A stretch of DNA of 50,813 bases, taken from positions 1 to 50,813 of IMG/VR virus record IMGVR_UViG_3300033149_004350; one strand, 5' to 3'. Source of the stretch: a virus. The notes under the pieces were generated by a model that was not told the origin of the DNA, did no database searches, and saw only the letters and a list, made by a program, of their open reading frames with translations. Of the stretch, positions 23,795 through 33,600 are shown piece after piece. The position numbers and the translations under genes were made by a program. Each line of letters begins with the position of its first letter. The first letter of the stretch is position 1.

Positions 23795-24412
23795 ATGAAT
23801 AATTTAGATAAATCGCTTTTTTCTTTAACAAATAGGGTTAAATTAGCGTGGGTTAATTCTTTAAGATATGCATTTAAATCATCGTTAACTCCAGATATAT
23901 ACAAATATTCTGATAAATTAGAAGAGGCACAAATTGCAATATATAGAGAGTTTCCTTTACGAGTTAAAAAGTATCCTTGTATTGTTGTAAAGGTTAGTCC
24001 AACAAGAGCGGGTATAGTAATGTTGGATGAAGAAACTATAAGTGAAGTTTATGAAAATAATGTTGTAAAAAGTATACGCTATTTTTTACCAATGGGAATT
24101 CCGGTAGAATTAACAGTATATGCTCAAACTACTACTGATAGAGAAAGAATAACAGATTTACTTTATTTTTTTGTTAGGGCATTATTTAGAAATAGATTTG
24201 CTCAAGAGGATATGAGTTATAAAAATATTAGACTTGGGGGAGAAAAAACTGAAATTGAAGGAACTGGAAAACAAATTTATGTTAATTCTGTCGAGGTTGA
24301 TTTATATCTGGAAATTGAAAGAGAAATTGATATGACAATATTTGAAGAGATTAAAAAAATTGATTTATTTGTTAATACTGAAGGACAAGTAACTGAACAT
24401 TTAGTGGAATAA
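23795..24412 (+). CDS. Tail completion/terminator-like protein
   Basis: 205 residues. Characteristic of tail terminators: KKYPCIVVKVSPTRAGIVM, then a strand/helix core with PVELTVYAQTTTDRERITDLL and a C-terminal VNSVEVDLYLEIEREI strand. Such proteins cap the tail tube and join it to the neck. It is the first gene after element copy 2 and the structured leader. No AGGAGG precedes ATG 23795, which is unusual here. Family call moderate. Confidence 0.65.
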   Translation: MNNLDKSLFSLTNRVKLAWVNSLRYAFKSSLTPDIYKYSDKLEEAQIAIYREFPLRVKKYPCIVVKVSPTRAGIVMLDEETISEVYENNVVKSIRYFLPMGIPVELTVYAQTTTDRERITDLLYFFVRALFRNRFAQEDMSYKNIRLGGEKTEIEGTGKQIYVNSVEVDLYLEIEREIDMTIFEEIKKIDLFVNTEGQVTEHLVE

Positions 24413-24424
24413 AGAGGTGAGATT

Positions 24425-24646
24425 ATGTATAAAGTAGTGAATAGAACAATTGGAAAAATTCATTTTCCAAAAACAAAAAAAGAATTAAGTTTTTTTAATG
24501 ATTTCTTTTTTATAAATGAACTAACTAAAGAGATTATTGATGCTAGAGGGAAAAGATGGATTTTTGTAGAAATGATAGAATCCAAAAAGATTGAATCGAA
24601 AGAAGAAATAAAGATAGAAGAAAAACCAAAAAAATATAAAAAATAA
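24425..24646 (+). CDS. Small basic protein before sheath, 73 aa
   Basis: GAGGTGAG precedes ATG 24425. The product contains hydrophobic strands (FFNDFFFINELTKEIIDARG) and ends in a Lys/Glu-rich tail (EIKIEEKPKKYKK). Its short length and place between the tail terminator and sheath genes suggest a small tail assembly accessory. No family recognised. Confidence 0.65.
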   Translation: MYKVVNRTIGKIHFPKTKKELSFFNDFFFINELTKEIIDARGKRWIFVEMIESKKIESKEEIKIEEKPKKYKK

Positions 24647-24661
24647 AAAGGAGGTAAAAAT

Positions 24662-26239
24662 ATGCCAGATTTTACATCTTCACCAATTGAATCAGATGTT
24701 TATTTTAGAATATCTGATGTTCAAATTCCAAGTGTTCCTGCTGGAGTTTTTATTCCAGTTTTGATTGGCTTAGGCTCAAAAACATTACAAACTGTTGAAC
24801 AATTAACAAAAGGAGGCACTGATAGCAAGGATGGTCCATTATCTAATACTCCAGTAATTAATGTTCTTTCTATTATTGATAGCCTAGGGAATTCTTATAC
24901 TGAAGGAACTGAATTTACTTTTGCAAAAACCGGAGCAGATGCTTGGAAAATAGTTTGGGTTAATGGACAACCACAGCCTACAAATGGTTCAAAATATTCT
25001 GTAACTTATGAATATGAAAAAACTACTACAGATTATGATCCAATAATCTTAAGTTCGACTCAAGACGTTGTTACGCGTTTTGGTCCCCCACAAATTTCTA
25101 TTCTTTTGGATTCAGGAACAGCCACGTCTGGAACTGTTACAACTTTGGTTGATAATACAAAAACTTGGACAGTTAATGGATATGTAGGCAATTATGTAAA
25201 AATTATATCAGGAACTGGAGCAGGACAATCTAGAGTAATTATTTCTAATGATGCTACTTCACTTTCTGTTTCTGATTGGGGAACAATTCCAGATGCAACT
25301 TCTGTATATCAAATAACTGATATATCAGAAAATTCTATTTCTTTAGCAGCTCAAATTTTATATGAAAACACAGGAGGAAATGGATTTGTTTATTGTGTTC
25401 AATCTATAGATGATACTTCTACAGATTTTCAGGCTGCATTAGATAAAATGCAAGATAAAGATGGTGCATATGTTATTGTAATCTTAAAAGGAATGACATT
25501 GGGTGATCCATTAATAACTTCTCTTAAAACGCATGTAGATACTCAATCAACAACTTTAGGGAAACATGAAAGAATTGCTCTTATAGGAGGTCCAGTTTCT
25601 TTAACAGATTATCAAACAATATCTAGTATTGCTTCTGGAATAGCTGATTCAAGATTAGCTTTTATTGCTCCTTGTGAAGGAAAGAGATCGATTTCTGGAA
25701 CAGAATATTCATTTGATGGAAGTTATATTGCTGCGGCAATTGCAGGAATTATAACTAATCCAGTGTATGATGCAGCTGAACCAATTTCGGGAAAAACGAT
25801 TGTAGGATTTAATGATATTCCTAATTCTTTTTTACTTTCACAAATACGATATATGATTGGTTCGGGAGTTTTTCTTATAACAAAAGAAAGAGGAATTCCG
25901 GCGATTAATCATGCGTTATCAACTGATGTTTCTACTGTTGTAAATTCTGAAATTAAAATAACTAGAATAAAAGATTATATTATTGATCTTTTAAGAAGAA
26001 ATTTGAGATCAACATATATAAATGCTAGAAATTTAGGAACTGCAACTAGAGTTTCTATGAAAGCATTTATTAAATTTTTACTTGATGGAGCAGTAACAAG
26101 AAATATATTAACTGATTATCAAAATTTAGAAGTAATTCAAAATACTTCAGATCCCAGACAAATCGATGTAACATTTCAGGTGCGCCCAATCTGGGATATA
26201 AATTATATTTATGTAACATTTGGAGTTACATTTCCATAA
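24662..26239 (+). CDS. Contractile tail sheath protein
   Basis: 525 residues with a strong AAAAGGAGG site. The sheath contracts to drive the tube into the cell. The C-terminal domain shows the sheath pattern: RSTYINARNLGTATRVSMKA helices and the final RQIDVTFQVRPIWDINYIYV strand with TFGVTF. Between about 148 and 220 an inserted module DSGTATSGTVTTLVDNTK, later GTGAGQSRVIISND, is shared with fibre 39104 and is not part of the core sheath. A strand near 101 (NGQPQPTNGSKYSVTYEYE) recurs in baseplate protein 37252. The inserts make this sheath surface-decorated. Confidence 0.9.
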   Translation: MPDFTSSPIESDVYFRISDVQIPSVPAGVFIPVLIGLGSKTLQTVEQLTKGGTDSKDGPLSNTPVINVLSIIDSLGNSYTEGTEFTFAKTGADAWKIVWVNGQPQPTNGSKYSVTYEYEKTTTDYDPIILSSTQDVVTRFGPPQISILLDSGTATSGTVTTLVDNTKTWTVNGYVGNYVKIISGTGAGQSRVIISNDATSLSVSDWGTIPDATSVYQITDISENSISLAAQILYENTGGNGFVYCVQSIDDTSTDFQAALDKMQDKDGAYVIVILKGMTLGDPLITSLKTHVDTQSTTLGKHERIALIGGPVSLTDYQTISSIASGIADSRLAFIAPCEGKRSISGTEYSFDGSYIAAAIAGIITNPVYDAAEPISGKTIVGFNDIPNSFLLSQIRYMIGSGVFLITKERGIPAINHALSTDVSTVVNSEIKITRIKDYIIDLLRRNLRSTYINARNLGTATRVSMKAFIKFLLDGAVTRNILTDYQNLEVIQNTSDPRQIDVTFQVRPIWDINYIYVTFGVTFP

Positions 26240-26271
26240 TTAAAAAAAATAAATAAAAAGGAGGTAAAAAT

Positions 26272-26784
26272 ATGCCATTAGAAATTCCAAAGACTATTGC
26301 TAGATTACAACCATATATTAAGATTTATGCTACTATTGGAGGTTATGAACCAAATCAATTAGATCCTCTTTCACCTGATTTTTCTAATGTAAAATTTGAT
26401 CTAATTGGAGCTGTTCAAAAAATTGATATTTCTATGGACCGATCTATTGGAACTTGGAGGGAATTAAATAAAGATACTTTTGGAAGATTTATGGAAACAT
26501 ATCCTAATCTTATAGGTTCATATGATTTAACTCTCGAAAGAGTTATTTTAAATGAATCAAATTTTTTAGAAGCTTTTGGATTTGTAGGATCTGATTTGTT
26601 ATTACAAACAAGGCCTTTAGTAATTTCATTAGAATTATTTGGTCCAGACGAAACAAAAGTAAAAACATATAAATTTGATGGATGTTGGTTTAAGGCAAAT
26701 CCATTTACTTTTGATATAAATTCAGATGATTTGAAAATAATTCAGTCAATTGGAGCTACTGCTAGAGGAGTAACTGAAGCATGA
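26272..26784 (+). CDS. Tail tube protein 1
   Basis: 170 residues with a strong AAAAGGAGG site right after the sheath gene, the usual order. It has the tube pattern: strands around ISMDRSIGTWRELNKDTFG, a helix, and the C-terminal GCWFKANPFTFDINSDDLK, then IIQSIGATARGV. The next gene encodes a diverged relative, so the virus has two tube-type proteins. Overlaps the next gene by four bases. Confidence 0.85.
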   Translation: MPLEIPKTIARLQPYIKIYATIGGYEPNQLDPLSPDFSNVKFDLIGAVQKIDISMDRSIGTWRELNKDTFGRFMETYPNLIGSYDLTLERVILNESNFLEAFGFVGSDLLLQTRPLVISLELFGPDETKVKTYKFDGCWFKANPFTFDINSDDLKIIQSIGATARGVTEA

Positions 26785-27422
26785 TGTATAGATTACCGAA
26801 TACTAGGGCTAGACTTTCAACATCTATAACATTAAGAGCTTTTTTAGATCCTGATGCTACTGATCAATATTTAGAAGAATTTTGGCGTAATGCTGCGATG
26901 GCAGCGCAAGGAATAGGCTCATCTACAACTAATTTAAATATTATTGGTGCTGCATATAAATTTTCAAGAAAACAATCTCGAGAAATATTTAAACGATATT
27001 CTTTGGGACAAAATGCTTTTGAGCCTCGTCAGATTTTTCCAATGAAAATAAAAACTAGCTTATCTATAGGAAAAGTAATTCTATACGATGTTCCTATTTT
27101 GGAAAGAATTTTTAATTTTGCTCCAAAACATTTGTTATATCAAAAATATCCTTTTGTTATTCATGAACAGTTATTTGATCCTAATGATAATATATTGAAT
27201 TCTGCAATAATTTTATATACACAATGTTGGTTTATAACGAATCCAATTGAATATGATTTGTCTAAAGACGATATTTTAATAACACAAGATTTAGATATAG
27301 AATGTGGAAAAGTTTATGTTTTAGACTTTTCTGAAGGAAGTTTGCAAACAGTTTCTGGGCTAAATATAACAGAACCAAAATCAATACTTAAAAATGTAAG
27401 TATTGACATATTGAGGAGGTGA
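26781..27422 (+). CDS. Tail tube-like protein 2 (paralogue)
   Basis: 213 residues; starts in the ATGATG overlapping the previous stop. It matches the tube protein in several places: IGAAYKFSRKQSREIFKR versus IGAVQKIDISMDRSIGTW, and QCWFITNPIEYDLSKDDIL versus GCWFKANPFTFDINSDDLK. It is longer by about 40 residues at the ends. The paralogue may form the tube's distal or initiating ring, as in other phages with two tube proteins, or a specialised tube segment. The relation is seen in sequence; the role is inference. Confidence 0.75.
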   Translation: MMYRLPNTRARLSTSITLRAFLDPDATDQYLEEFWRNAAMAAQGIGSSTTNLNIIGAAYKFSRKQSREIFKRYSLGQNAFEPRQIFPMKIKTSLSIGKVILYDVPILERIFNFAPKHLLYQKYPFVIHEQLFDPNDNILNSAIILYTQCWFITNPIEYDLSKDDILITQDLDIECGKVYVLDFSEGSLQTVSGLNITEPKSILKNVSIDILRR

Positions 27423-27428
27423 TATGAA

Positions 27429-27899
27429 ATGAATGAAATGAATACAAAAAATACAAAAATGGATGAAGATTTTTTGAAAAAAGCAAATCAAGATCTTAAT
27501 GCTCAAAAAGTTAAAGAGGCTTTAAGTTCAGAATTTGATATAGATTTACTTATAAAGAAAGGAAAAATAGAAAAAGAAATTGAACCAATAAAAGGATTGA
27601 AGTTGACTATTCATACATTATCAGAAGCAGAAAGACAATCAGCTTTAGAATTTTCTCCAAAAGTTAATACTGAAAATGTATATCAATATATAGAGAAGAC
27701 AAAAATTCCAACTTTGGCTTATGCTATTTCTTTTATTAATGGAAAGAAAGTAGAAAATAAAGAAGAAAAACAAAAACTTTTTGATTTGTTATCAAAACTT
27801 CAATCTGCGATTGTCGATCAGATATTTGTAGAATATAGTAAGATGATAGAAGAACAACAAAAAATGTTACAGGATGAAAATATGTTTAAAAAAAAATAG
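27429..27899 (+). CDS. Tail assembly chaperone, short form (G-like)
   Basis: 156 residues, charged and helical (KLTIHTLSEAERQSALEFS). It ends at TAG 27897-27899 after a 9-A run. It lies between tube and tape measure, the invariant position for the G/GT pair, and a -1 slip on the A run opens an 80-codon extension. The short form wraps the tape measure protein during tail assembly. Confidence 0.8.
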   Translation: MNEMNTKNTKMDEDFLKKANQDLNAQKVKEALSSEFDIDLLIKKGKIEKEIEPIKGLKLTIHTLSEAERQSALEFSPKVNTENVYQYIEKTKIPTLAYAISFINGKKVENKEEKQKLFDLLSKLQSAIVDQIFVEYSKMIEEQQKMLQDENMFKKK

Positions 27900-28138
27900 T
27901 AAATCATCCTTGGAGTAAAATTTTATGGATTGTTTGCAAAAATTTACATGTTTTACCTACAAATTCTGATTTTATAAAATTGACACCTTTGCAAATTTTT
28001 TGGTGTTACTATAATATTTTAGATGATTATGAAAAACAACAAAAAGCATTAAAAGGCGAAAGTATTGAATTTAAAACAGATATATCAGATGAAGAATTTA
28101 AAGAAGAAGTAAAAAGAATGTTTAGGAGTAAAAAATGA
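27429..28138 (+). CDS. Tail assembly chaperone, frameshifted long form (GT-like)
   Basis: At TTTAAAAAAAAATAG (27885-27899) a -1 shift after the A run lets translation continue in the -1 frame to TGA 28136-28138. This gives about 236 residues. The extension reads IVNHPWSKILWIVCKNLHVL, then a LTPLQIFWCYYNIL motif and an acidic C-terminus. Its stop overlaps the tape measure ATG (ATGA). This is the classic chaperone frameshift arrangement; without it, 27900-28134 would be an unexplained gap in a densely packed region. Confidence 0.85.
27885..27896 (+). promoter_or_regulatory. -1 ribosomal frameshift slippery site
   Basis: TTT followed by nine A residues, immediately before the zero-frame TAG. 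A AAA AAA slippage fits the known heptamer rule. The placement between the chaperone and its extension gives this a clear job. Confidence 0.8.
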
Positions 28139-30096
28139 CGCCAGAAGAAGATCTCGCAAGAATGAAAACTCTTTATACTAGTTTAGCGGCTACTACTCGT
28201 GATTATATGACTGCTTTAGAATCTACGGCGAATAGTATTAGAATATATACAAAAACAATAGACGATACAGGTAAAGAGTCTAAAGATGCGAGAAACGCCC
28301 TTTTAGGAGTTAGAAAATCGTTTGGTGCTCTTATAGAAAGTGCACCAAAAAGTTTATATGGAATAATAGAGTTTTCAAAAGGATTAAATAAAGTTACTGA
28401 ACAAGCAGAAAAAGCAGGAATACGTATTCCTGCAATGGAAGAAAGAATAATAGCGAAAAAATTAGGAATTTTAGCAATGGGAGAGAAAAGAGAACTTTCT
28501 CAAAAAGAACAAGCAATTGAACAGTGGATTATTCGTTTGAAAGGTGCTATAAAAAGCGAAATATCTGAAAAAGGAAAATTAGCTAAAGCAAGCGAAAAAT
28601 GGTATAAAGATCAAATGAACAAGGCAAAAGCATATCAAAAAGCTTTGAGTTTTGATCGAGAGATAAATCAGAAAAAAGAAAAAGCTGCTATATTGAGAGG
28701 ACAAGGTGGAATTCTTAATAATATAAAAGCTCAATATTTAGAGTCTTTTGCTAGAATTAGTTCGGGATCTCGTAAAATGGGTATAAATTTAGGATTGTTT
28801 TCAAAAGTTTTGGCAGGGGCGTCTATTATAGTAACTTTAGTAATTAAAGCAATAGAGATATTAAGCGGCGCTTTTTCTAATACAATTAAGGCTACCAAAC
28901 TTTATGCATTTGCTGGAGGAATGACATCGAATGTTTTAAGTAGAGCTTCGGATATTATGAGGGCTTCTGCTTGGTCAATTCAAGGATCAATTTTAGGAAT
29001 TTCTGAATCAATGAGAATAGCCACTATTGCTGCTGAATCTGGAGGATTATCATTAATTCGATATAAGGATATTACTCATATGTCACGAAAAGCAACAGAT
29101 GAAATGATAAAAACTGTAAATAAATCTGCTATTAGTATTGCGATAGCTGCTCCATTTTTTGGTATGGTCGGAGATGAAGCAGTAAAGACTATGGTTAAAA
29201 TTACAAAAGTTTATAGAATGGGATATAAAGGATTAGAACATAATTTTAATATTCTAGGAAAAATTGCAGTAAAGCTTAGAATTCCTCTTAATAGCTTTTT
29301 GGGATTATTAGCTAAAATTGGAGAACAATTTAGATTTACTGGAATGAAAGCTGGAGTAACAGTAACTCTTTTTGCTAATTTATGGAAAGCTGGAGCAAAA
29401 TTAAATAAAACTATGAAAGGATTTTGGGAAAATGTTTATCCAGAAGATATTTGGAAAATAACTGAGGCTGCTATTCAAGCTGCTTCTAGAATTACACCAG
29501 AAACATATTTAGCATATTTAGAAAAGCCGATTGGAGATATTGGTGAAGCTTGGCAAGAAGCGGTAACAGCTACTCCTATAGAAAAATTAAGTGCAGCATA
29601 TAAAAGACTTTTGCCTCTTGCAGAATCTACAGGAACAGCGGCAGGATTAATAGGAAGATTAACAATGATGTTTCCTGGATTAAAAGATATGGGAGCATTG
29701 GGATTAAGAGTTACACAAATGATTGATCAAATGTATAGATCTGGAGAATTACAAAGATTAGATTTTAAAAATACTGCAGCAATGACTAAACTTTTTAAAG
29801 AAAAAATTCCAGATATGACAGATGAACAGATAAAAACTTTAACTACAGGATTTACTGCAATGGAAGATCCTTTAAAAGTTATAATGAATGTTGTTCAAAC
29901 GCTCGCAATAGGTTTTTATTCTTTTGTGCCAAAACTTTTTGATATTATTGCTCATATTCCAATTGTAGGAAAAGTTGTTGAAAAAATTGCAGGAACAGGT
30001 ATAAGGCAATTTGAAAGTTTAAGATCAGAAAGACAATTAGAACATATGACAGGAACTGCTAAACCAATAACGTCAGGACCAAATATTGGAGGATAA
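28135..30096 (+). CDS. Tail tape measure protein
   Basis: 653 residues following the chaperone pair, overlapping its stop. The N-terminal third is coiled coil. A hydrophobic stretch at about 225-250 (AGASIIVTLVIKAIEI) could insert in the host membrane during injection. The middle has many Gly/Ala-rich helical stretches typical of tape measures (SISIAIAAPFFGMVGDEA). Its modest length suggests a tail roughly of T4-type length or shorter. It is also the ruler for the tube and binds the chaperones. Confidence 0.85.
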   Translation: MTPEEDLARMKTLYTSLAATTRDYMTALESTANSIRIYTKTIDDTGKESKDARNALLGVRKSFGALIESAPKSLYGIIEFSKGLNKVTEQAEKAGIRIPAMEERIIAKKLGILAMGEKRELSQKEQAIEQWIIRLKGAIKSEISEKGKLAKASEKWYKDQMNKAKAYQKALSFDREINQKKEKAAILRGQGGILNNIKAQYLESFARISSGSRKMGINLGLFSKVLAGASIIVTLVIKAIEILSGAFSNTIKATKLYAFAGGMTSNVLSRASDIMRASAWSIQGSILGISESMRIATIAAESGGLSLIRYKDITHMSRKATDEMIKTVNKSAISIAIAAPFFGMVGDEAVKTMVKITKVYRMGYKGLEHNFNILGKIAVKLRIPLNSFLGLLAKIGEQFRFTGMKAGVTVTLFANLWKAGAKLNKTMKGFWENVYPEDIWKITEAAIQAASRITPETYLAYLEKPIGDIGEAWQEAVTATPIEKLSAAYKRLLPLAESTGTAAGLIGRLTMMFPGLKDMGALGLRVTQMIDQMYRSGELQRLDFKNTAAMTKLFKEKIPDMTDEQIKTLTTGFTAMEDPLKVIMNVVQTLAIGFYSFVPKLFDIIAHIPIVGKVVEKIAGTGIRQFESLRSERQLEHMTGTAKPITSGPNIGG

Positions 30097-30099
30097 AAA

Positions 30100-30627
30100 A
30101 TGGCAATTGTATTACTTTCGAGACGTTTACTTATAAAAAGAGTTCCTTTGGGAAGTGAATCAGTTAATTCAAATGAATTTCCGGAAATTGAACTAATTGG
30201 TGTTAATGAAATAAAACTTGAATTTAATTCTCCGGTTGCTATTTCAACAGGACTTAAAATTGCATTTTTACAACCTTGGTATATAAAACCTGTAAGAATT
30301 ACAGCCTCTGGAAATTCTTATTTAGGTTCTTTTTCTGGTGATTATAAAAAAGATACAAACGTTCAAGATATTTATAAGATTTTGGATGATCTTTTATCCG
30401 AGAATAATTTATTGCAAACTCAAGATAGAATTAAATTAACTATTGAAAACAATCCAGAAAAAACGAATATATTTTATGGATTTATTTCTAGATTTGATTT
30501 TACAGAAAATATAGATAAACCTTTTCTTTTAAGTTATTCATTTTCTTTTGATGGAACTACTGATGCATCTATGTCTTTTTCTGATGGAAGATATAAAGCT
30601 AAAAAAGATGAGGAAAAAATAAAATGA
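30100..30627 (+). CDS. Baseplate/tube-hub connector protein
   Basis: 175 residues, strand-rich, with IKLEFNSPVAISTGLKIAFL, a helix (NVQDIYKILDDLLSENN) and a final sandwich. The overlap with the hub gene (ATGA) and position after tape measure match the tail-tube initiator/hub cap proteins of contractile-tail phages (gp53- or gp54-like region, or a LysM-type cap). No LysM motif is obvious, so I leave the subtype open. Confidence 0.6.
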   Translation: MAIVLLSRRLLIKRVPLGSESVNSNEFPEIELIGVNEIKLEFNSPVAISTGLKIAFLQPWYIKPVRITASGNSYLGSFSGDYKKDTNVQDIYKILDDLLSENNLLQTQDRIKLTIENNPEKTNIFYGFISRFDFTENIDKPFLLSYSFSFDGTTDASMSFSDGRYKAKKDEEKIK

Positions 30628-33600
30628 CGGCAATTGTAAATGTAAGATATAAATTTATATTACACAAACTTGATTTTAGCAATAATAGAGATATTAGACC
30701 TAAAATTTTGGAGGATTTTGTTAATATTGAAGAAAGAGAAAATCCATCTGAAATTCCTATTATTGATAGAATTAATCGAAACATTTATATGGCGGATCCT
30801 GTAGATTTTGATGATCCTTTTTCACCTCTTCATTGGAGTAAAATGTTGAATTTTACAGAATATTTAAAAGATTTAAGCAATAGTTTAGATGAATATAGAG
30901 AAAGACTTTCTGCTTCTACAGGATCAGATACATATATGACAAAGTTTTCAAATGAAGGAAGGCTTTCTTTAAAGTCTATTGATATAACTAAAAGAATAGA
31001 AACAATGACTAATTTTAATACAGAATTAAATCGATTTAATAATTCTTTAAATTTAGAATTGAAACAAATGACAAAAAACGCTAATGTTGAAGAATCTATA
31101 AATCCAGAAGAAAACGATATTATTGAGGTTCAAATAAGTAGAGAATCTGAAGATTATTATCCAATTTATTTTGGTTTTATAACTTCTATTTCATATGAAA
31201 GAAAGTATGGAGATATACCTTCATTAACTATTACTACATTTGGAATTTCTAAACAATTAGGATTAACTAGAATAATACAAGATCCTGCTATTTTTAATCA
31301 ATTTTTAACTTCTGAAATAACTAGACCAGATATGCCATTTTTGCAGGATGTGTTTAATGATAAAAATGCTGGAGAAATTTTTGCGTATGTATTAAGAAAT
31401 GTTTTAGCTTATAAGCCACAAAATCAAGAACTTTATAATTCTATAAAAATTATAGAAAATTTAGAATCAGATTTAATTTCTCTAAATCTTCAATTACAGG
31501 ATTTAAAAAAACAATTAGATAAGGCAGATAGAGATGGTAATGAATCTAGAAAAACTTCTTTAAAAAAAGAAATAGAAAATGTTGAGAAACAAATAAAAGA
31601 GAAACAAACAATAAAAAGAGAAAAAGAAGTAGCTTATAAAAAAGCTTTTGCGAGCAAAGAAAAAACTTTAACAACAATTAATTTTGAATTTGACGAAACT
31701 CGAATAACAAATTTTAAAGATTTTAAAGTTTCGTTTTTTGTTTTGTTTATTTTATATCTAATAAGAAAAGATAGAGCATTAGATATTACTGCTATTTTGG
31801 AACATGGTAATCATTTAGTATATAATTTGATGACTAAACGCGCATTTAAATCTTGGTATTCTCAATTGACTACACCTATTAAAGTTTTAGACGATGTTAG
31901 AAATATAACTTATTATGATATTTTTGAAAATAGAGAAGGACAACTTATCATGAGACCTCCAAAGTATAATCAATTAGAATATTTAATTAATACTAATCCT
32001 GAAAAGATGGAAAGAATAATTACAGAAGATAAAATTATTTCTTATACTTTTTCTAGACAAGATTCTAATTTAAACACTAGAGTTGATTATCAGTTTATGT
32101 TTCCATTTAGAGGCGTTCAAGATTTTTTTGGAGGAAGATATACAGATCCAACAATATTAACGAAATATGGATTAAGATTAGATGGTCCAAAATCAAATCC
32201 AAATGTTATTAATCCTCGATTGGGAAATTTTTATTCTGCTTTGGATTTAATGAAACAAAATTCTGGAACAAGAACTTTAACATTAGATGTAGTAAATTGT
32301 AAAGATTATGAAATTGGTAGACTTTATTTTATAGAACCTCTGGCTAGAGTAGGATATTTAACAGCAATTTCTACTTCTTTTTCTTATGGAGCAGTATCTT
32401 TTCATACATTAACATTTATTTATGTTAGAAATGTATTTAAAAAGAAAATTGAAGGGTATGACGATGGTTGGATGGCGTCTTTAATTTATGGAGAAGATCA
32501 ATCTGAAGAGATAAATAATTATTTAAAAAGAGAAATGGGAATTGAGGGAATTAATGTAGCAGATGATTTATATATAAAAGGTTTTATTCCTGATGTATAT
32601 AAAGGAGATACAAGGCAACAAATAAAAAATAAAATTGCTGATTATTTCAAGAACAAAGAATTGATTTTTTTTAGAGTTTTACCTAATATATTAGATATTA
32701 TTGATTTTATGTATGTAGACGAAACTTTAGCTAATGATGAATTTAGTTCTAAAACAAAAGAAGAAAATCCCGAAAGTTCTAAAAAAATGGAAGAATTACA
32801 AAAAATAACAGAAAAAGCAAAGGCTAAAATAAATGAAGCTGAATTTATTGATGGTTTTTATGTTATAAATACTTCTAATAATTATATAAGCAATCTTGAA
32901 GATAAAAATATAGAATATTATGAAAAACTTTCAGATACGAGAATTAAGACTCCTTTTAGAAAAAATAAATTTTTATTAGAAAAATCTGATATTTATATTG
33001 ATAATGCATTAATTCAAGCATTAGTTTGTGCCGATGTTCATTTTAGAGATAAAGAAAATTTAAAGTTTAATTTTTTTATTACAAAAGAAGGTAATTTGAT
33101 TATTAGAAGCACGAATATTGAATCTGGCTATGTTTCTAATGATTCAAGAATTTTAAAATTTAAATTTGAATGGAAAAGTGGAAATTTAGTTTTAAAAAGC
33201 ATAAGAAGTATGAATTCTTCTAAACAATATTATGAAATAAATTTTATTCGAACTTATTCTGATAATTCTTGGAGCTATTGTGATGTAGAATTACCTCCAT
33301 GTATAATTTTTACTCCAAAACAAATCGATACGACAATATCGGGAAGAATTACAACCACTTATACTTATAAAAAAAATTATTTAGGAATTCTAGCCAGAAA
33401 TGGAAATAAATATAAAATTGGAGTTTCAAAAGGGAGCAATCCAAAATTAAAAATTTGGACTGATAAAAATAAAAGACTTAATTTTTTACATAAAGAAAAT
33501 GTGATGGAAGATTTTTATAATTTTGAAACATTTTTTAGTGATTCTAATATTACAGGAACAGGTTTTGATGGTGAAATATCAGAATCTTTGTCTGATTATA

